Source: Cubamyces lactineus
Taxonomy: Eukaryota; Basidiomycota; Agaricomycetes; Polyporales; Polyporaceae
Length of the DNA: 64,000 nt
Assembly: GCA_022376465.1 (NCBI GenBank)
Contig: JACDTU010000003.1
Coordinates: forward strand, 1,116,001 to 1,180,000
Reading direction: 5' to 3'
Below the pieces are notes generated by a model. The model did not search any database, had not been told where the DNA came from, and was given only the letters and a program-made list of their open reading frames with translations. A program made the position numbers and the translations under genes. The first letter of the stretch is position 1; each line of letters begins with the position of its first letter. Shown in pieces: positions 1 through 13,784 of the stretch.

Positions 1-160
1 GCCACGGCCCCCAGCTGCAGGGCCGGCTGCTTCCGTTTGAATCCAGTCCATTCGCGATGCCGTGGGTACTGCAGCCGACGACAATTCGGAGCACGCCCAG
101 CCACCTGGCAGCCTCACCTTCAACGAGCATTCCACTGTGATGGATCGTGTCAGAGTGCCC

Positions 161-170
161 ACATATAAAG
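161..170 (+). promoter_or_regulatory. possible TATA-like element before the first F-box gene
   Basis: ACATATAAAG lies about 70 bp upstream of the ATG at 238. Its position fits a core promoter, but it is a single short match without experimental support. Confidence 0.3.
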
Positions 171-237
171 CACATTGGTACGTATTTTCCTCGGGAACGA
201 CCACGCTCCCGACGTATCTGCGGCTCTCGAGTGACAA

Positions 238-1385
238 ATGCCTGCCGCGTCTATTCACGATCTCGCTGTTGAGGTCCTCGAACAAATATTCGCCTACGCT
301 TGCACCGATGGCGGGCGGACTGGATATTCCCTCTCGTTGGTCTCCAAACACTGCTATACGGTTGTCCGTCCCCTACTACTTCATAACGTCGCACTCCATA
401 GCCTGAAGGAGATAGAATCATTCACCACATACCTCGAACGTGAACAACGGCTATCACCCCATTCTCGGGTGTACCACTTATTCGTGTCCACCACAAAGGA
501 CGGCGAGCAAGTCGCGCGCATCAGACGAGCGCAAAGGGCTCAGCAACAGACCCGTCCCTCGCGCCCTTCGCAGTCCTGGGACGACCTCGACAAGAGGCTC
601 TCCGTCGCCCTCCCGCACCTCCTCCGGGCCGTCGCCCCGAGCCTCCTCACGCTCTCGCTCGTGCACTCATGGGAACTCACCCCGGTCCTCCTCCCGCGCT
701 GCCTCCCCTGCCTGGGAGAATTCACAGCGTGCGGACCCACCCCGCGGCTCCCCGGCTGGAACGACGGACGGTCTTCCCTTGCGCTCCCAGCGCCCTGTTT
801 GCCTGTGGTGCGGCGCTTGCACATCGTTTCGGAGACGGTGTCGCTCGTTCCGTGGGCGCACCATGCGCCGCGGGTGAGGCAACTATCTTTGTCGAGGCTT
901 ACAGAGAAGTCTACGACATTGCCGTGGGAGCTGCAGGCCGTTTTGGACCGCCCTGCAGGTGGGTTGACCTGTTCGCTGGGATGAGATGCCAGACCCGGGG
1001 CTGACATGGTTGGATTATAGGGAGCAGCATTTGCGTGGGGCGCGCGTGGTCTGGTGTTGAACATGTCAGGATACAGCTTCGCGCGAGCCATGTCGACCGT
1101 GGTGCTATATCTGTACCAAGCCGGGAGACATACCTGAAGTGGTTGAAGAAAACGCAAACCCGCTGCGACGGGAAACTCGAGGTGATGCCATCCTGTCTAG
1201 GAGATGATGACACATTCTGGGAAGGTCGACTCAAGAAGGATTGGTTGGATAGTCTCGGAGGAAAGCCCGGATGTTGGGCTAGGAAGGAACAGGAGGACAG
1301 CGGAGCGGAAGCCAAGGATGGATCAGGGAGCCAAGTTCTGTCTCAAATGAATCTACGCGGGCTAGTTTCCAGACAAGTCCATTAG
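238..1385 (+). CDS. F-box domain protein, two exons
   Basis: This encodes a probable substrate-recognition subunit of an SCF ubiquitin ligase; the substrate is unknown. Residues about 5-45 read as an F-box (hydrophobic LAVEVLEQIF, then CTDGG, then SLVSKHC), and the rest has leucine-rich stretches. The first frame stops soon after 958. A 62-nt intron at 959-1020 starts GTGGGT, has a CTGAC branch-like site and ends TTATAG. Splicing it restores the frame through to the stop at 1383-1385, giving about 361 residues. The second exon carries a W-rich end (TFWEGRLKKDW...GCW), as is common in this fungal family. The CTDGG block and the following pattern are shared with the decayed copy at 4370-4963, so the two are paralogues. 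F-box homology is clear; any specific role is not. Confidence 0.78.
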
Positions 1386-1517
1386 CATGTTTGTGTACGA
1401 TCTTGAACAGCGGTTTAACGACATGAATTGATACAATCCTAAGAATATGGGTATATAGCATACGGCACGGTATGATACAAGGAGAGGAGCATATAACACA
1501 GTCATCAACGAACATCT

Positions 1518-2855
1518 TCACTCCGGCACGCCTACGAAACAGGCATCCACGAATTCCGAGAACTCCGTCTGGACCTTCGCGAGCTCAGCACGATCGAGTG
1601 CATCCTCCGATCGCAGCTCGACCCATAGGGATTGCACCTCGACGCCCTCCTCTGCACGTCGTCGCAGACACTTGCCGATCTCCTCCATGAGTGAACGGCT
1701 GTACGTCGCTCCTCGCACGGCAACAGCGTCCAACGATAGGCAAACTATCTTCTGCTTCTCATCCGTGGCCTCGAGGGGGGACGCCAACGCCTCGAAGAAC
1801 GCACGCATGCCATCGCCCCCGTTCGTGCCGGTGTCCACGACTTGGAGCTTCATGAGTCTAGGGAGTCCGCGCAGGCCGCGATGCCACGACTCTCGCGTGA
1901 CACCGCTGAGGTCGCCTGTCAGAGAGGCGACCATGACGGGGCTGTCGTGCAACGCCAGGCCGAGGTTGCGGACGGTGGAGTCGAAAAGCTCAGCACGCTT
2001 GGTCGGCGAGCTTTCCTTGATCACGGCATCCATGTCGATGTCGATGATCAGCTTATTGTGCAGCGGGGTCTCGCCGACGAACTGATAGGTGTTCTCAATG
2101 AGGTTCACCTCGATCGCGGTGATTTCGGGCAGCAAGGGGAGGGTACGGGTGTCGTCTGGGAGCACATACGCGAAGGTGTCTCCGAAGTCGTAATCGTACT
2201 CTCGAGATGTATCTGCCATGTCGACGATGAGGTGCACGTCCGCGGTCGGGGGGACGTAGAGGAATGTCGTGAGGAGGGAGAGGACAGCAGGTGAGTCCTC
2301 GATGACGAGCTTGCGCAAGCTGCGTAGGATGGCGGGGCGTTCGGGTCGCTCAGTATCGGTGGAGAAGATTCGTCCATAGTTGCGTATCTCCAGCGTCTCG
2401 AGCTCAAGACAGCCTTCCATGGCGGCCATAAACTCCGGCAGCAATAGATAGCACTCCTCTCCTGTATAGTCCTTTAACTCCAGATGGCGAAGGGTGGGGA
2501 TGAAGTTCGATGCCATGCTAACGGCGAGGCCGCTCACCCGGAGCGTCTTCAAGGAGGGGAAGTGGGAGGCCAACAGGGGGAACTTGCCTGGTGAGCATAA
2601 TGGGTCGAATGGGAACGGGTTGTCGCACGCGATGCTCAGCTCCTCGAGGAATGGCATGCGCTTGTGGATGAGCGGCATGAGAATGGCTAGATCGGTCGCG
2701 GGGATGGGAGGAAGATTGAGCGTGGTGATGGTCTCTGTTTTCAGCCCCAGCGCGAGCAGCAGAGGAAACGTGATAGGTTCGTCGGTATATGGGAGGGCGA
2801 GCCCATCTGTCGTCTCCGTGAACATTAGATTCTCTTGTTCAGGTGCAGCGGCCAT
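1518..2855 (-). CDS. leucine-rich protein resembling the C-terminal part of F-box/LRR proteins
   Basis: A single uninterrupted 445-residue frame begins MAAAPEQENL. Irregular leucine-rich repeats run through it (FLEELSIAC, SLKTLRVSGL, TLRHLELKD, ELETLEIRNYG, SLRKLVIED). No F-box motif is visible at the N-terminus, and I found no convincing upstream exon that would supply one. It resembles the repeat domain of agaricomycete F-box proteins and lies convergent to the F-box gene at 238-1385, with only 132 bp between the stops. It may be a free-standing LRR protein or a gene that lost its F-box exon. Function is not assigned. Confidence 0.65.
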   Translation of the reverse strand: MAAAPEQENLMFTETTDGLALPYTDEPITFPLLLALGLKTETITTLNLPPIPATDLAILMPLIHKRMPFLEELSIACDNPFPFDPLCSPGKFPLLASHFPSLKTLRVSGLAVSMASNFIPTLRHLELKDYTGEECYLLLPEFMAAMEGCLELETLEIRNYGRIFSTDTERPERPAILRSLRKLVIEDSPAVLSLLTTFLYVPPTADVHLIVDMADTSREYDYDFGDTFAYVLPDDTRTLPLLPEITAIEVNLIENTYQFVGETPLHNKLIIDIDMDAVIKESSPTKRAELFDSTVRNLGLALHDSPVMVASLTGDLSGVTRESWHRGLRGLPRLMKLQVVDTGTNGGDGMRAFFEALASPLEATDEKQKIVCLSLDAVAVRGATYSRSLMEEIGKCLRRRAEEGVEVQSLWVELRSEDALDRAELAKVQTEFSEFVDACFVGVPE

Positions 2856-4369
2856 GACAAGCTACGAATACTGTGTAAGTCGATGCCTTCTAAGAGTGGA
2901 ATTGCAATGAAATACCTGTGATTCTTTGTACGAGTTACTGAGTAGAGATGGTAGAAATTGTACAGGGGTGCGGTGCGTAGATGTATGTAGATGGCGCAAC
3001 TCAAGGACATTGCTTATAAACGATTAATGGCGTACCACATAGAACGTACTTCGCACAACTCATCCGTTCAGGCCATAGCGGGTCCAAGAGGGTTGTTATG
3101 CAGTTGACAATAGACAAAGTCTTATCTTCTCAAACACGTTTAACACGAGGGTGGATCGTCCTCGGGTGTTCGATGATGTCTTATTGTATACTGATTTGTG
3201 GAGAGATTCATCAGCCTCCGAACAAGATACTTGATACTTGTTGTTCGCAGGATTGATAGGAGTACTGTGCATTCTACAGAGAAAAAAAAACCAGTAACTG
3301 GTGGGTGAGTCTGCGTAGGTCGCTTCTGCGCGACTTCAATCATTAGACTTACCTGCTCGAGACCCATCTTATTGTTCGAGGCATTACCGGCGCTAGATTT
3401 GATGAGACAAGACTTCCGTCCGACTAATGCGGTCTAGCGCAACAGGATTCAGACCAGAAGAAACGCCCCTACCGGAGGAAAGACGACACTGTGAGGCGCT
3501 GTGACCCAAATAAATGCGTACAGCGTCCAAGGGTGCATTGAGAGGCAGGCACGGCGGCTCCGGAGGTTGATATCGACTGTTTGCTGCTGTTAGGATCTAA
3601 AGCCTCTGCCTTCCTAATCGAGCGCAGTGCGTACGCATAGCCGCATGCTGATGGATGGGCGACAAACATTGCACCTGGTCCGTGCACGGGCCCATGCGGT
3701 ATATAGTCTGCGCTCGAACATTGGGAAACCTTACCACTCTGGCCTTTTGGCTTAGATCAAGTGTAGTATCTGTTCTTAATAGTTTAACCACTATTATGGG
3801 GGCACCGCCCCCATTTTTGGTTATCTAATTTTTGCCGCCCCTGTTCCCTGGGCTCTGCTTGCAACCCGGGGACGCGATGACCTTGCTACTGCAGTATCGG
3901 CTTGTGTCGTCGGGGGATCTTCCTTTGCTTCTTTCTGGCATGCCTTTGTGACCAGTCTTTTGACTGGAAGCTCGGTCTTTCAGATGGAACCAAGGAGCTA
4001 TTTTTGCTCGTAGGTTTGGTGCTGTGGGGGGCAGAGTGTTGGTTGCTTAGGCATAAACATGGGACAGATGTTACATTAACATGCAACGGATACGCCGGAT
4101 GCTGTAATCTACGGATAGTCCTAAGTTCTATGTTGGATGCTTCCGGTGGTCAAGTCCTTCCTCTCAAACGACGTCCGCTTGGTACGCTATAGAAGTGACG
4201 CCTCAAAGCTTCTGAGATGGGCGCAGTCCTTGGAATGGTTGATGAAGTGCTCGCATTTCCCTGGGCGAACACCCGGTCTAGTCGACTAGAAGATGGTTAT
4301 GCAGATCGGCTAACCATGGGAGATATGTCGGTGCCATTGTCGCTGTCGACGTCCATGCTGGACAGCCGG
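2856..4369. other. gene-free stretch of about 1.5 kb
   Basis: Only short overlapping frames occur here, none with recognisable domains. The notable element is the stem-loop at 3785-3823. The right end borders the F-box pseudogene. I see no full transposon with terminal repeats. Confidence 0.5.
3785..3823. repeat. imperfect nested inverted repeat (stem-loop)
   Basis: ATGGGGGC (3796-3803) and GCCCCCAT (3807-3814) are a perfect 8-bp inverted pair separated by ACC. They are flanked by an outer pair, TAACC (3785-3789) and GGTTA (3819-3823). Such a structure could form in DNA or RNA, or mark the end of a decayed mobile element. No second copy was noticed in the window. Confidence 0.6.
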
Positions 4370-4963
4370 TGACGAATCAGCGAGGCGGTTGCAGCGCCAA
4401 GGACGGCGGGTACGGTTTTGTCAGGTTCGGTGGGGGTATGTAGTGGATGCGCTCGAGCGCTGGGAGATCCTGAGGCTCACGCCCAGCATTGGTCGAATTT
4501 CCCCTCAGACGCGGAGATACCGCCGACCTAGGCGAGCTCCTTCAGTTGTGTGAACACGCAGATGAAGTCGAGCGGAAGCACGAATGAGCCGTTTTGAATG
4601 ATGCACAGCGTCCGTGCGGAGTCGCGCCTCCCAAGCCATCATCTCCCAGCCGACTTGCTCACCATACTGCCTCTACTCGGACGTCACGAGGGAACGTACT
4701 GCAGCTCGGCTCGTGCACAAAGGCCAAGTACAGATGATCGATCTCCGGTCTGTGGTCTTCACTGAAGGCTGGTTGCGTAAGAAGGCAGTGAACACTTCCA
4801 GCTGTACGACCGGATGGTAGTACTGCGTCCATGAGGGCTGCGCGTAGGAAAATACGGAGGTGAATGTGAATAGTCTGCCGGTGTAACCGCCATCTGTGCA
4901 AGTCAGAGTGAAGATTTTATACCAGATGTCTGTGGGAATGCGGATCATGTCGAGGGCAGGCAC
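4370..4963 (-). pseudogene. decayed F-box gene, paralogue of the gene at 238-1385
   Basis: Read on the minus strand from 4963, the sequence starts MPALDMIRIPTDIW and continues with an F-box-like segment and the CTDGG block that the intact gene also has. The reading then needs a frame change near 4765: one frame gives VFTAFLRNQP, and the next gives DHRPEIDHLYLAF, matching the region after the F-box in the intact copy. That frame stops near 4659. Further homologous pieces follow in shifted frames, including a stretch around 4540-4590 and LPALERIHYIPPP around 4410-4470. Several disablements and no simple intron explanation indicate a pseudogene. Its left limit is approximate. Confidence 0.6.
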
Positions 4964-5353
4964 GGCGAGGAGACGTCTGCAGGAGTGACGAGGACCAGAT
5001 TTCCAAGGGTATGAGGATCCAGTCTGTCATGGTATGCAAGCGTAGTTATGGAGATATTTGGATGTAGTTCCAGCTCAAAAACTGTTGAGATTCATACGGA
5101 AGGGAAACCAGGTGGTGGTAGTCAAGAAAGACACGTACAGACACGACCGTACGGTACATACGTAGACGCCCATAACTGTGCAGCACAGTCGCGATGATCT
5201 CAGCCGAGAGTACCATACACCAGCGCCTTAGATCGCCTAACCATTCTCTCTTCCACCACCACTGTACTCTACGTGTATCTGCCCATTCCGACTGGACTGC
5301 TAGACGTCATATAACGTACACCTCTCACGACTTAGACGAAAGCCAGTATCGAG
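4964..5353. other. intergenic region upstream of SEC18
   Basis: A 390-bp stretch between the F-box pseudogene and the SEC18 start. It presumably holds the SEC18 promoter; CATATAACG near 5308 is a weak TATA-like candidate. No coding signal was recognised. Confidence 0.4.
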
Positions 5354-8124
<2,771 letters not shown>

Positions 8125-8512
8125 GGGAATATGGCAGAGACTGTCTTGGGGCGAGGATAAATGATGGATGCACGGACGGCTGCAGGTTTGCGAGTGTTCT
8201 GACTGTACTGGTATGATACCTTGGATAAGGCAGGTTGAAGATATATAGAGGCGTGGGAAGAAGAACATGAGGCCCGTTGTAGACTGTCTGTTTGCCAAGC
8301 TGGAGGCCGAGTGGCGTGCTGGGTGGTAGGTTGCTGGTCGAGTCTATGCCACTTGTCTTTGCAGGTTCCTTGTCTGAGCTGGAGGGAGGAAGAGCGTCTG
8401 TCGCAGCTGAGAACGCGTGCGAGCCTCGAGCACTGCTTGTCTTCCTTTCCTCTCTCCCCCATCTCCGCACGCCCACTCCCAGTCTACTTCCTCCCTGCCT
8501 GGCCTCCTCTAC
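8125..8512. other. intergenic region between SEC18 and an F-box gene
   Basis: A 388-bp same-strand gap. It should contain the SEC18 3' end and the F-box gene promoter; the last 100 bp are strongly pyrimidine-rich (CT tracts), as often seen before fungal start codons. No gene is visible. Confidence 0.4.
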
Positions 8513-10915
8513 ATGCACCCCCTCGACCTCCCGGAGCCTCCCACGCAGGCCTCCATCGCACACGCCCGCGCACAGCTCGTCGCGCTCCACGAGTCCTCGC
8601 AGGTCCTCGAGCGGAGAATCAGCGACGCCCGCGATGCCCTCGCCCGCATCGTCGAGGAGCGCCAGGCCGCTATCCGCGAGATGGAGCGCGAGCTCGCCGT
8701 CCTCGACGACTCTGTCGCCCTAACGAAGGCCTACGTCTCCCCCATCAAACGCCTCCCCCACGAACTCCTCCGCCACATTTTCCTGTTTAACTTTGACGAC
8801 TGTGCATGGTCGGCCTGGGTCCTCGCCGCCGTCTGCTCCCTATGGCGCAAGGTCGCGCTCGCTATGCCGACTATCTGGTCAAAGGTACGTGCCGACCTTT
8901 GCACTATGCTTCCCTACCCATGATGCACCCCGCTCCCGCCGCTCTTCCCGCGGTACAGACATGCCCGTCTACCTGTCTTGTCTATCACGCCCCTCTCCCT
9001 TCTTTTTCTCCGAGTTGGGTCTTCCCGCGGCCCCGCTAGGGCACTCGCCTGTATATGGGCAACGGGCCTACCGCCTCTCTCGATGCGGGAACAATGCCAT
9101 GCCGCCCGCACTCAACTCCGCCACCACGCTCATGCCGGTGCTCATATGCTCACGTTCTGCATGCATTCTGTCACCAGATCCGCCTCGTTACGACACAGGC
9201 CTCTTCTGCCGAGACCATCCGCCTTTGGCTCGAACGCTCCGGGAGGACCGTCCCGCTCGATATCGAAATCATCCTCAAGTCGCCGTCGGTGCACTCCGCC
9301 GCCCTCGACAGCCTCTCCCGCCGACGGTATCTCTCGATCCCGCACGCTGCGGGAGACCCGTGGGTTGCGACGGGCGGCTGGGCGACTCCACCGCCGCTGG
9401 TTCACACTGGAGCTGCGGGAGGCACCGCAGTGCACCTGCAAATAGGAGGGGCGCATCCGACCGTGCACGTCGTGCCGGTACAAGCCGTCGTGAACGATGG
9501 CGTTGGGCCTGCGCCGCCGCCGTCCCCGCCAGGACACACGCACGAATGGGAGATGCCACCGCTCATGCCCGCCGTGGCCGCGGCCGCGGCGGCTGCCGTC
9601 GCTGAGCGGACCGCGCCCTCGTCGCAACAGCGGCTGCGGAAGAACATGCACTGGGGGCACATCGCGTTCTACTACCTGGTCGAGCAGATGCACCGCTGGG
9701 AACGGTTCGTGTTCCGGTTCGACAAACAGTTCGCGTCCATCGGCGCGCTCAAGTCCATCGAAGGTGCGTACGTCGCACTCTATCTCTATTCCGAGTTTCT
9801 TGGACGGGGCTTCTCAGCCTGGCCAGGCTGCTATCTCGTCGTGACATGCTGACTTGGAGGGTGTGATGTTGACAGGGGACGCGCCGCTGCTGCGAGAGTT
9901 TGAGATCTCGTGCTCGGACCCTGCCTTCTACGGCGACTGGAAGTGGCTTCCGTCCGCACCGGTCAACACCCACTTTGACATCGGCAACCTCCGCACACTC
10001 ACCCTCCAGCACGTCCCCTTCAAGTGGTCCTCCCCCATGCTCCGCAACCTCCGCCATCTCCATCTACGCTCGCTTCCGACCGTACACATCGCGTTGGACC
10101 GCATCCTCCATATCGTCGCGGCAAACCCGCAGCTCGAATCGCTCGCACTGCACTTCAACTCCCCGAACCAGCCGGTACTTCCCCTCAGCCCCGTCACGCT
10201 ACCTGAGCTCAAGACGCTGAATTTCGGCGGACACTACCTCCTCGCAAACCTGCTCGAGTCGCTCCTGCTTCCCGTTCTGGACACGCTCATTCTTGACATT
10301 GAGGCACGGGACCCCATCGAGGAGGCCGTCTCTGCACTGCTCACGCGGTCGGGCACGCCGCCGCTCACCAGACTCTCACTCTGCTACGGCGCGAGCGCGG
10401 GCGCACACGCAGGCTTCTACTGGGGCTCGAGCGCGGGCGTGACATCGTGGCACTTCCTAGGCGAGCTCGAGCACCTCGCCGCGCTGCAGGTCGGGAGCGC
10501 GCAGCTCGAGCCGCTCATCTCCGCCCTGAGCGCGCCGGACGAGGACAACGGGCAGGACCGCTGGGTGTGCCCGCGCCTCATCACGCTCGCGATGCGCGGC
10601 TGCCACGCGCACGGGGACGGCGTCGCGAAGCTCGTCCAGATGGTCGAGGCGCGCAATCCGGACATCGGCGTCGCCGCAGCTGCAGGGGGCATCGGTCCCG
10701 GGCTCGGAGGCGGCGGAGGTGGCGGTGGAGGTGGGGGCGGGACGCTGTTCGGGGTGGGCGGGGTGGTGCCTGCGCGGCTGCGCCACCTAGAGCTGTACGA
10801 TTGCACGGCGCTGGGCCCGGACGTGACGAAGTGGCTGAAGACGCGGATCGAGGAGGTGGTGTGCACGGAGCCGAGCTTTGAAGGGTGCGTCGGCCGCCTC
10901 GTCCTCGTCCACTGA
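8513..10915 (+). CDS. F-box protein with N-terminal coiled coil and C-terminal leucine-rich region
   Basis: Probable SCF ubiquitin-ligase adaptor. Residues about 10-70 form a charged helix (SQVLERRISDARDALARI), directly followed by an F-box at about 78-125 (IKRLPHELLRHIF ... AVCSLWRKVAL ... IWSK). Exons are 8513-8884, 9178-9763 and 9876-10915, which keep frame and give about 665 residues. The first intron (8885-9177, 293 nt) is much longer than its neighbours; its flanks join as IWSK/IRLVTTQ, the usual junction in this family. The C-terminal half has leucine-rich strands (NLRTLTLQHV, NLRHLHLRSL, ELKTLNFGG, RLRHLELYDC). Low-complexity tracts occur: an alanine run near 9580 and about twelve glycines near 10710-10740. 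The ATG at 8513 is chosen because the upstream in-frame extension is low-complexity and unlike the family. Substrate unknown. Confidence 0.8.
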
Positions 10916-11862
10916 ACTGTGTGTCCTGACTGCTGATCTCCCATGTCGCGCCTCGTTGTCGTCGCAATGTGCTCCCTCTGTCGCATGTGGCTCGTGCTCT
11001 CCATGTGGTCCCGGTGTTCTCCTCGCTTCGTGGCTCTTGTTGCCTGCTGTTGCGCTGTTGCTGTCGCCGCTCTCCGTACGTGCTGCTTTCTTCATGCCTT
11101 GTGGTCCGTTCACTTGCCCTATGTGTATAGTCGGTACTGTATGTCCGAGGGCAACCACTGGTAGCCCCTCCTTCCGGTCCGCGGACATCCTCCCAAATGA
11201 GGGCGCCCACCTCGTCGATTTTATCTTTTCGGCGATTCTTGTTTCTGTAGGGAATGCGCGTGCATGTCGATGCCGTGTGCCGATACTCAGATAGTACCGG
11301 GATATGGGGGATCGGTCGGATATTTAAGGGCCCGTGTATGCATGTAGCGATATGTGTGGTGTATATGCCTCTGTGTACAGTAGTGACTGGTCCGCTGCTT
11401 GGTGTCGTCAGCGTTGGTTGTGCTTACAATACTTACAATGGATGGACGGTTTCCTTCTGCACGGTATGCCCGTTGCCTCTGCGAGACTGATCTACGTACG
11501 ACCATCAACGCCACAGCAACTGCTATGCCTGTCCTGAGTCCTGACACCACTCATATCATATATGGATGACGAACATGCATAGCAGCACGCATCACTCGCC
11601 AATCGAGGTCACGACGGACGAATCCCATAGCGAATCGCGGGGTATGTAACACAACTTATACACTACACGAGCAGCAGCAAGAGTCCGCACAGCGCCTCCT
11701 CGGATCAACATACACGCTGCATTTCTCTTCTGTTCCATCTTATCCGCCGCGCGAGCGCGAGCATCTCGCTCTCCCCGGCACCTTCACCGACACCACCGCC
11801 GGACGAAGAGGCCAGACACGACGACCAGGACCAGGGCCGGGGAAGGGGCCGCAACGCCCGCG
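10916..11862. other. convergent intergenic region of about 0.95 kb
   Basis: Lies between the stop of the plus-strand F-box gene and the stop of the minus-strand inhibitor-2 gene. Frames present are short and without recognisable domains. I take it as two 3' untranslated regions plus spacer. Confidence 0.4.
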
Positions 11863-13062
11863 TCAATGCGCGATGCCGTTCACGCGCCCCGACGGCCCGT
11901 CGTCCTCGTCCATCACGCTGTCCTCGTCCACGCTCGTGTTGTCCGTCTGCTCCGCCGACTCCGCGACGGACGAGCTCTCCTCGTCCTCTTCCTCCATCAG
12001 CCTCTTCGCCATCTGTGCGAGTCCGGATGAACAGCGTTAGTCGTGTCGAAGCGGTCTCGGGCGGGTAAGTGAATGCGATGGATACGCACCTTCATCGCTT
12101 CCGCCTCGTTCGAATAGTGCCTCCCCCGCGCGCGCACGAACTCTGCGTGCTTCTTCGCCGCTGCAAAGCATCACGAATTTCGTCAGCGCCACCAAGCCGA
12201 CACCACACTGAACATATCAGCGCAACTCACCCTCCTCGTCCATCTCCTCCTCACACTCGATCTCGTCCCCCGGCTGCCGCCCATCAAGCCGGATGATCTC
12301 GCGCGCCTCGTTCGGGAGGTTGAAGCTCGTGCTCCGGCTCGAGCTGCGGCTCGTGCGCCCGCCCGGGGTCGACGAGCGGCCGCCCGCGCTCGAGAACGAC
12401 GTCCGCCGAGAGGGCGGGTCCGAGCCCTCGCCCGCCGTCGCGCCCGTGCTGCTCACGGGCGACTGCGCGCGCAGGAGCGGCGAGACGGGGCTCGCTACGC
12501 GTCCGCTCAGGTCCAGCGCGGGGATGTCTGTGTGTGCCATATGCATACAAGCGTGCATGCGTACATGGATGGAATGGACAGGGAGTGCAAGGGTAGTGGG
12601 TGCGTAGAAGTCAGGCCATGTCAGCGTGCGGAGATCGGGGTGGGACGGGGAGGACGTACCGCTCTCGACCGTGTCCGTCTCGGCGTTGTAGCGCACGTAG
12701 GGGGTCTTGGGCTCCGTGATCTTCATATGACTGTCCTTCTGCGCCTCGGTGAGCGCGAGGTTCTCCTCGTCCCACTGCAGGCTGCTGGGCAAGATCAGCA
12801 CACACGCCGGCACGCGATGCGTATCGATCGGCGGAAGGGGGTGCAGGGTAGATACAGCTCGCCAACATTGGACGCAGGCGGGGTATGGATAGGAGAAACC
12901 GCAGAGAACAAAGAGCGAGATAGACACTTACTGCTGCTGCTGTGTGCCCCCAGGGGTGGTGAGGGGCGCGTTCTTGAGGATGCCCTTAGGCTTGGAGTTG
13001 TTGCGCGACATCGGCGGTTGGCCGTGTTCGGCGGTGGGCGTTGCGACTTGGCTCGATGCCAT
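11863..13062 (-). CDS. protein phosphatase 1 inhibitor-2 family (Glc8-like)
   Basis: Regulates PP1 (Glc7) by binding and modulating the catalytic subunit. The start at 13062 gives [10 protein letters not shown], followed by [10 protein letters not shown], which contains the KGILK PP1-binding motif. Next comes [16 protein letters not shown], then a segment with [13 protein letters not shown], the conserved inhibitor-2 core. After a Ser/Arg-rich linker and an acidic stretch ([10 protein letters not shown]), an exon near 12160-12090 encodes [14 protein letters not shown], equivalent to the HYNE motif of the family. The acidic tail ends ...RVNGIAH with the stop at 11863-11865. Several introns interrupt it, and some keep the reading frame open, so exact borders around 12530-12660 and 12780-12930 are approximate. 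Family assignment rests on three motifs in the right order. Confidence 0.88.
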
Positions 13063-13784
13063 AACTGCTCAGTGCACTCTGTGCGAGGGTGTGATTTGTG
13101 CGATATGCGCTCCTAACGGGTACAGAACCTCAGAGGAGGAGTGTAAGACGACGAGAGTGTGCTGATGGGTGCGAGCGGTGGAGTGTGGCTATAAGCTGGA
13201 GTATAACGACGGTTGAAAGCGCGGGATATGGAGATGCGTGGTCGATGGAATGCGCTGATTGGAGGTGGATAAATCGTGGGAGGAGATGACGGATGAAGTC
13301 AGGATGCAACGTGCAGAGACAAGCGATGGATGAGAGAGAGGGTGAGAGAGAGGACGGCTAGGGTGGCTGCAGCGCTGAGAGGACGAATCAGGCTGGTGGA
13401 GCCCGAAGCAGGCCCAGGAGAGACGAGTGGATTCGGATTCGGATGGGCCTCCGACTGCCGAACGGCCTCGGAATATATCGCTCCCTCCAAACGCCTTGTC
13501 CAGAACATTCCAACACCGTCCCTATCTATCATACTCTGCGCACGACCAAGCGCAACTTAGCTCAGGCTTGGTAGACGTCGAAGCGAGGCAAACATCACCA
13601 ACTGCCAGATATCCAGACCATGCGTCTAGTAGACCGTGCAGCTGCGGCACCGATAGAATGAATACATTGCTATAGCTTGACTCTGGATTTCACTGCGCCA
13701 CATCCAAACACAAGCCAGAAAAACAAACCGGACGCACTCACATCGCGCTCGCTGGCAGCTACTGCTGCCCAAGGACCGCACAGG
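13063..13784. other. intergenic region upstream of the inhibitor-2 gene
   Basis: About 720 bp between the inhibitor-2 start and the stop of the UBE2O-like gene (both minus strand). It contains purine-rich stretches and a tiny GGATTC-type direct repeat near 13430-13445, but no supported gene. It likely holds the inhibitor-2 promoter and the 3' end of the neighbour's neighbouring spacer. Confidence 0.35.

Noticed and set aside
13425..13450. Short GATTCG direct repeat
   Set aside because: Only two to three imperfect units; too short to call a satellite or functional array.
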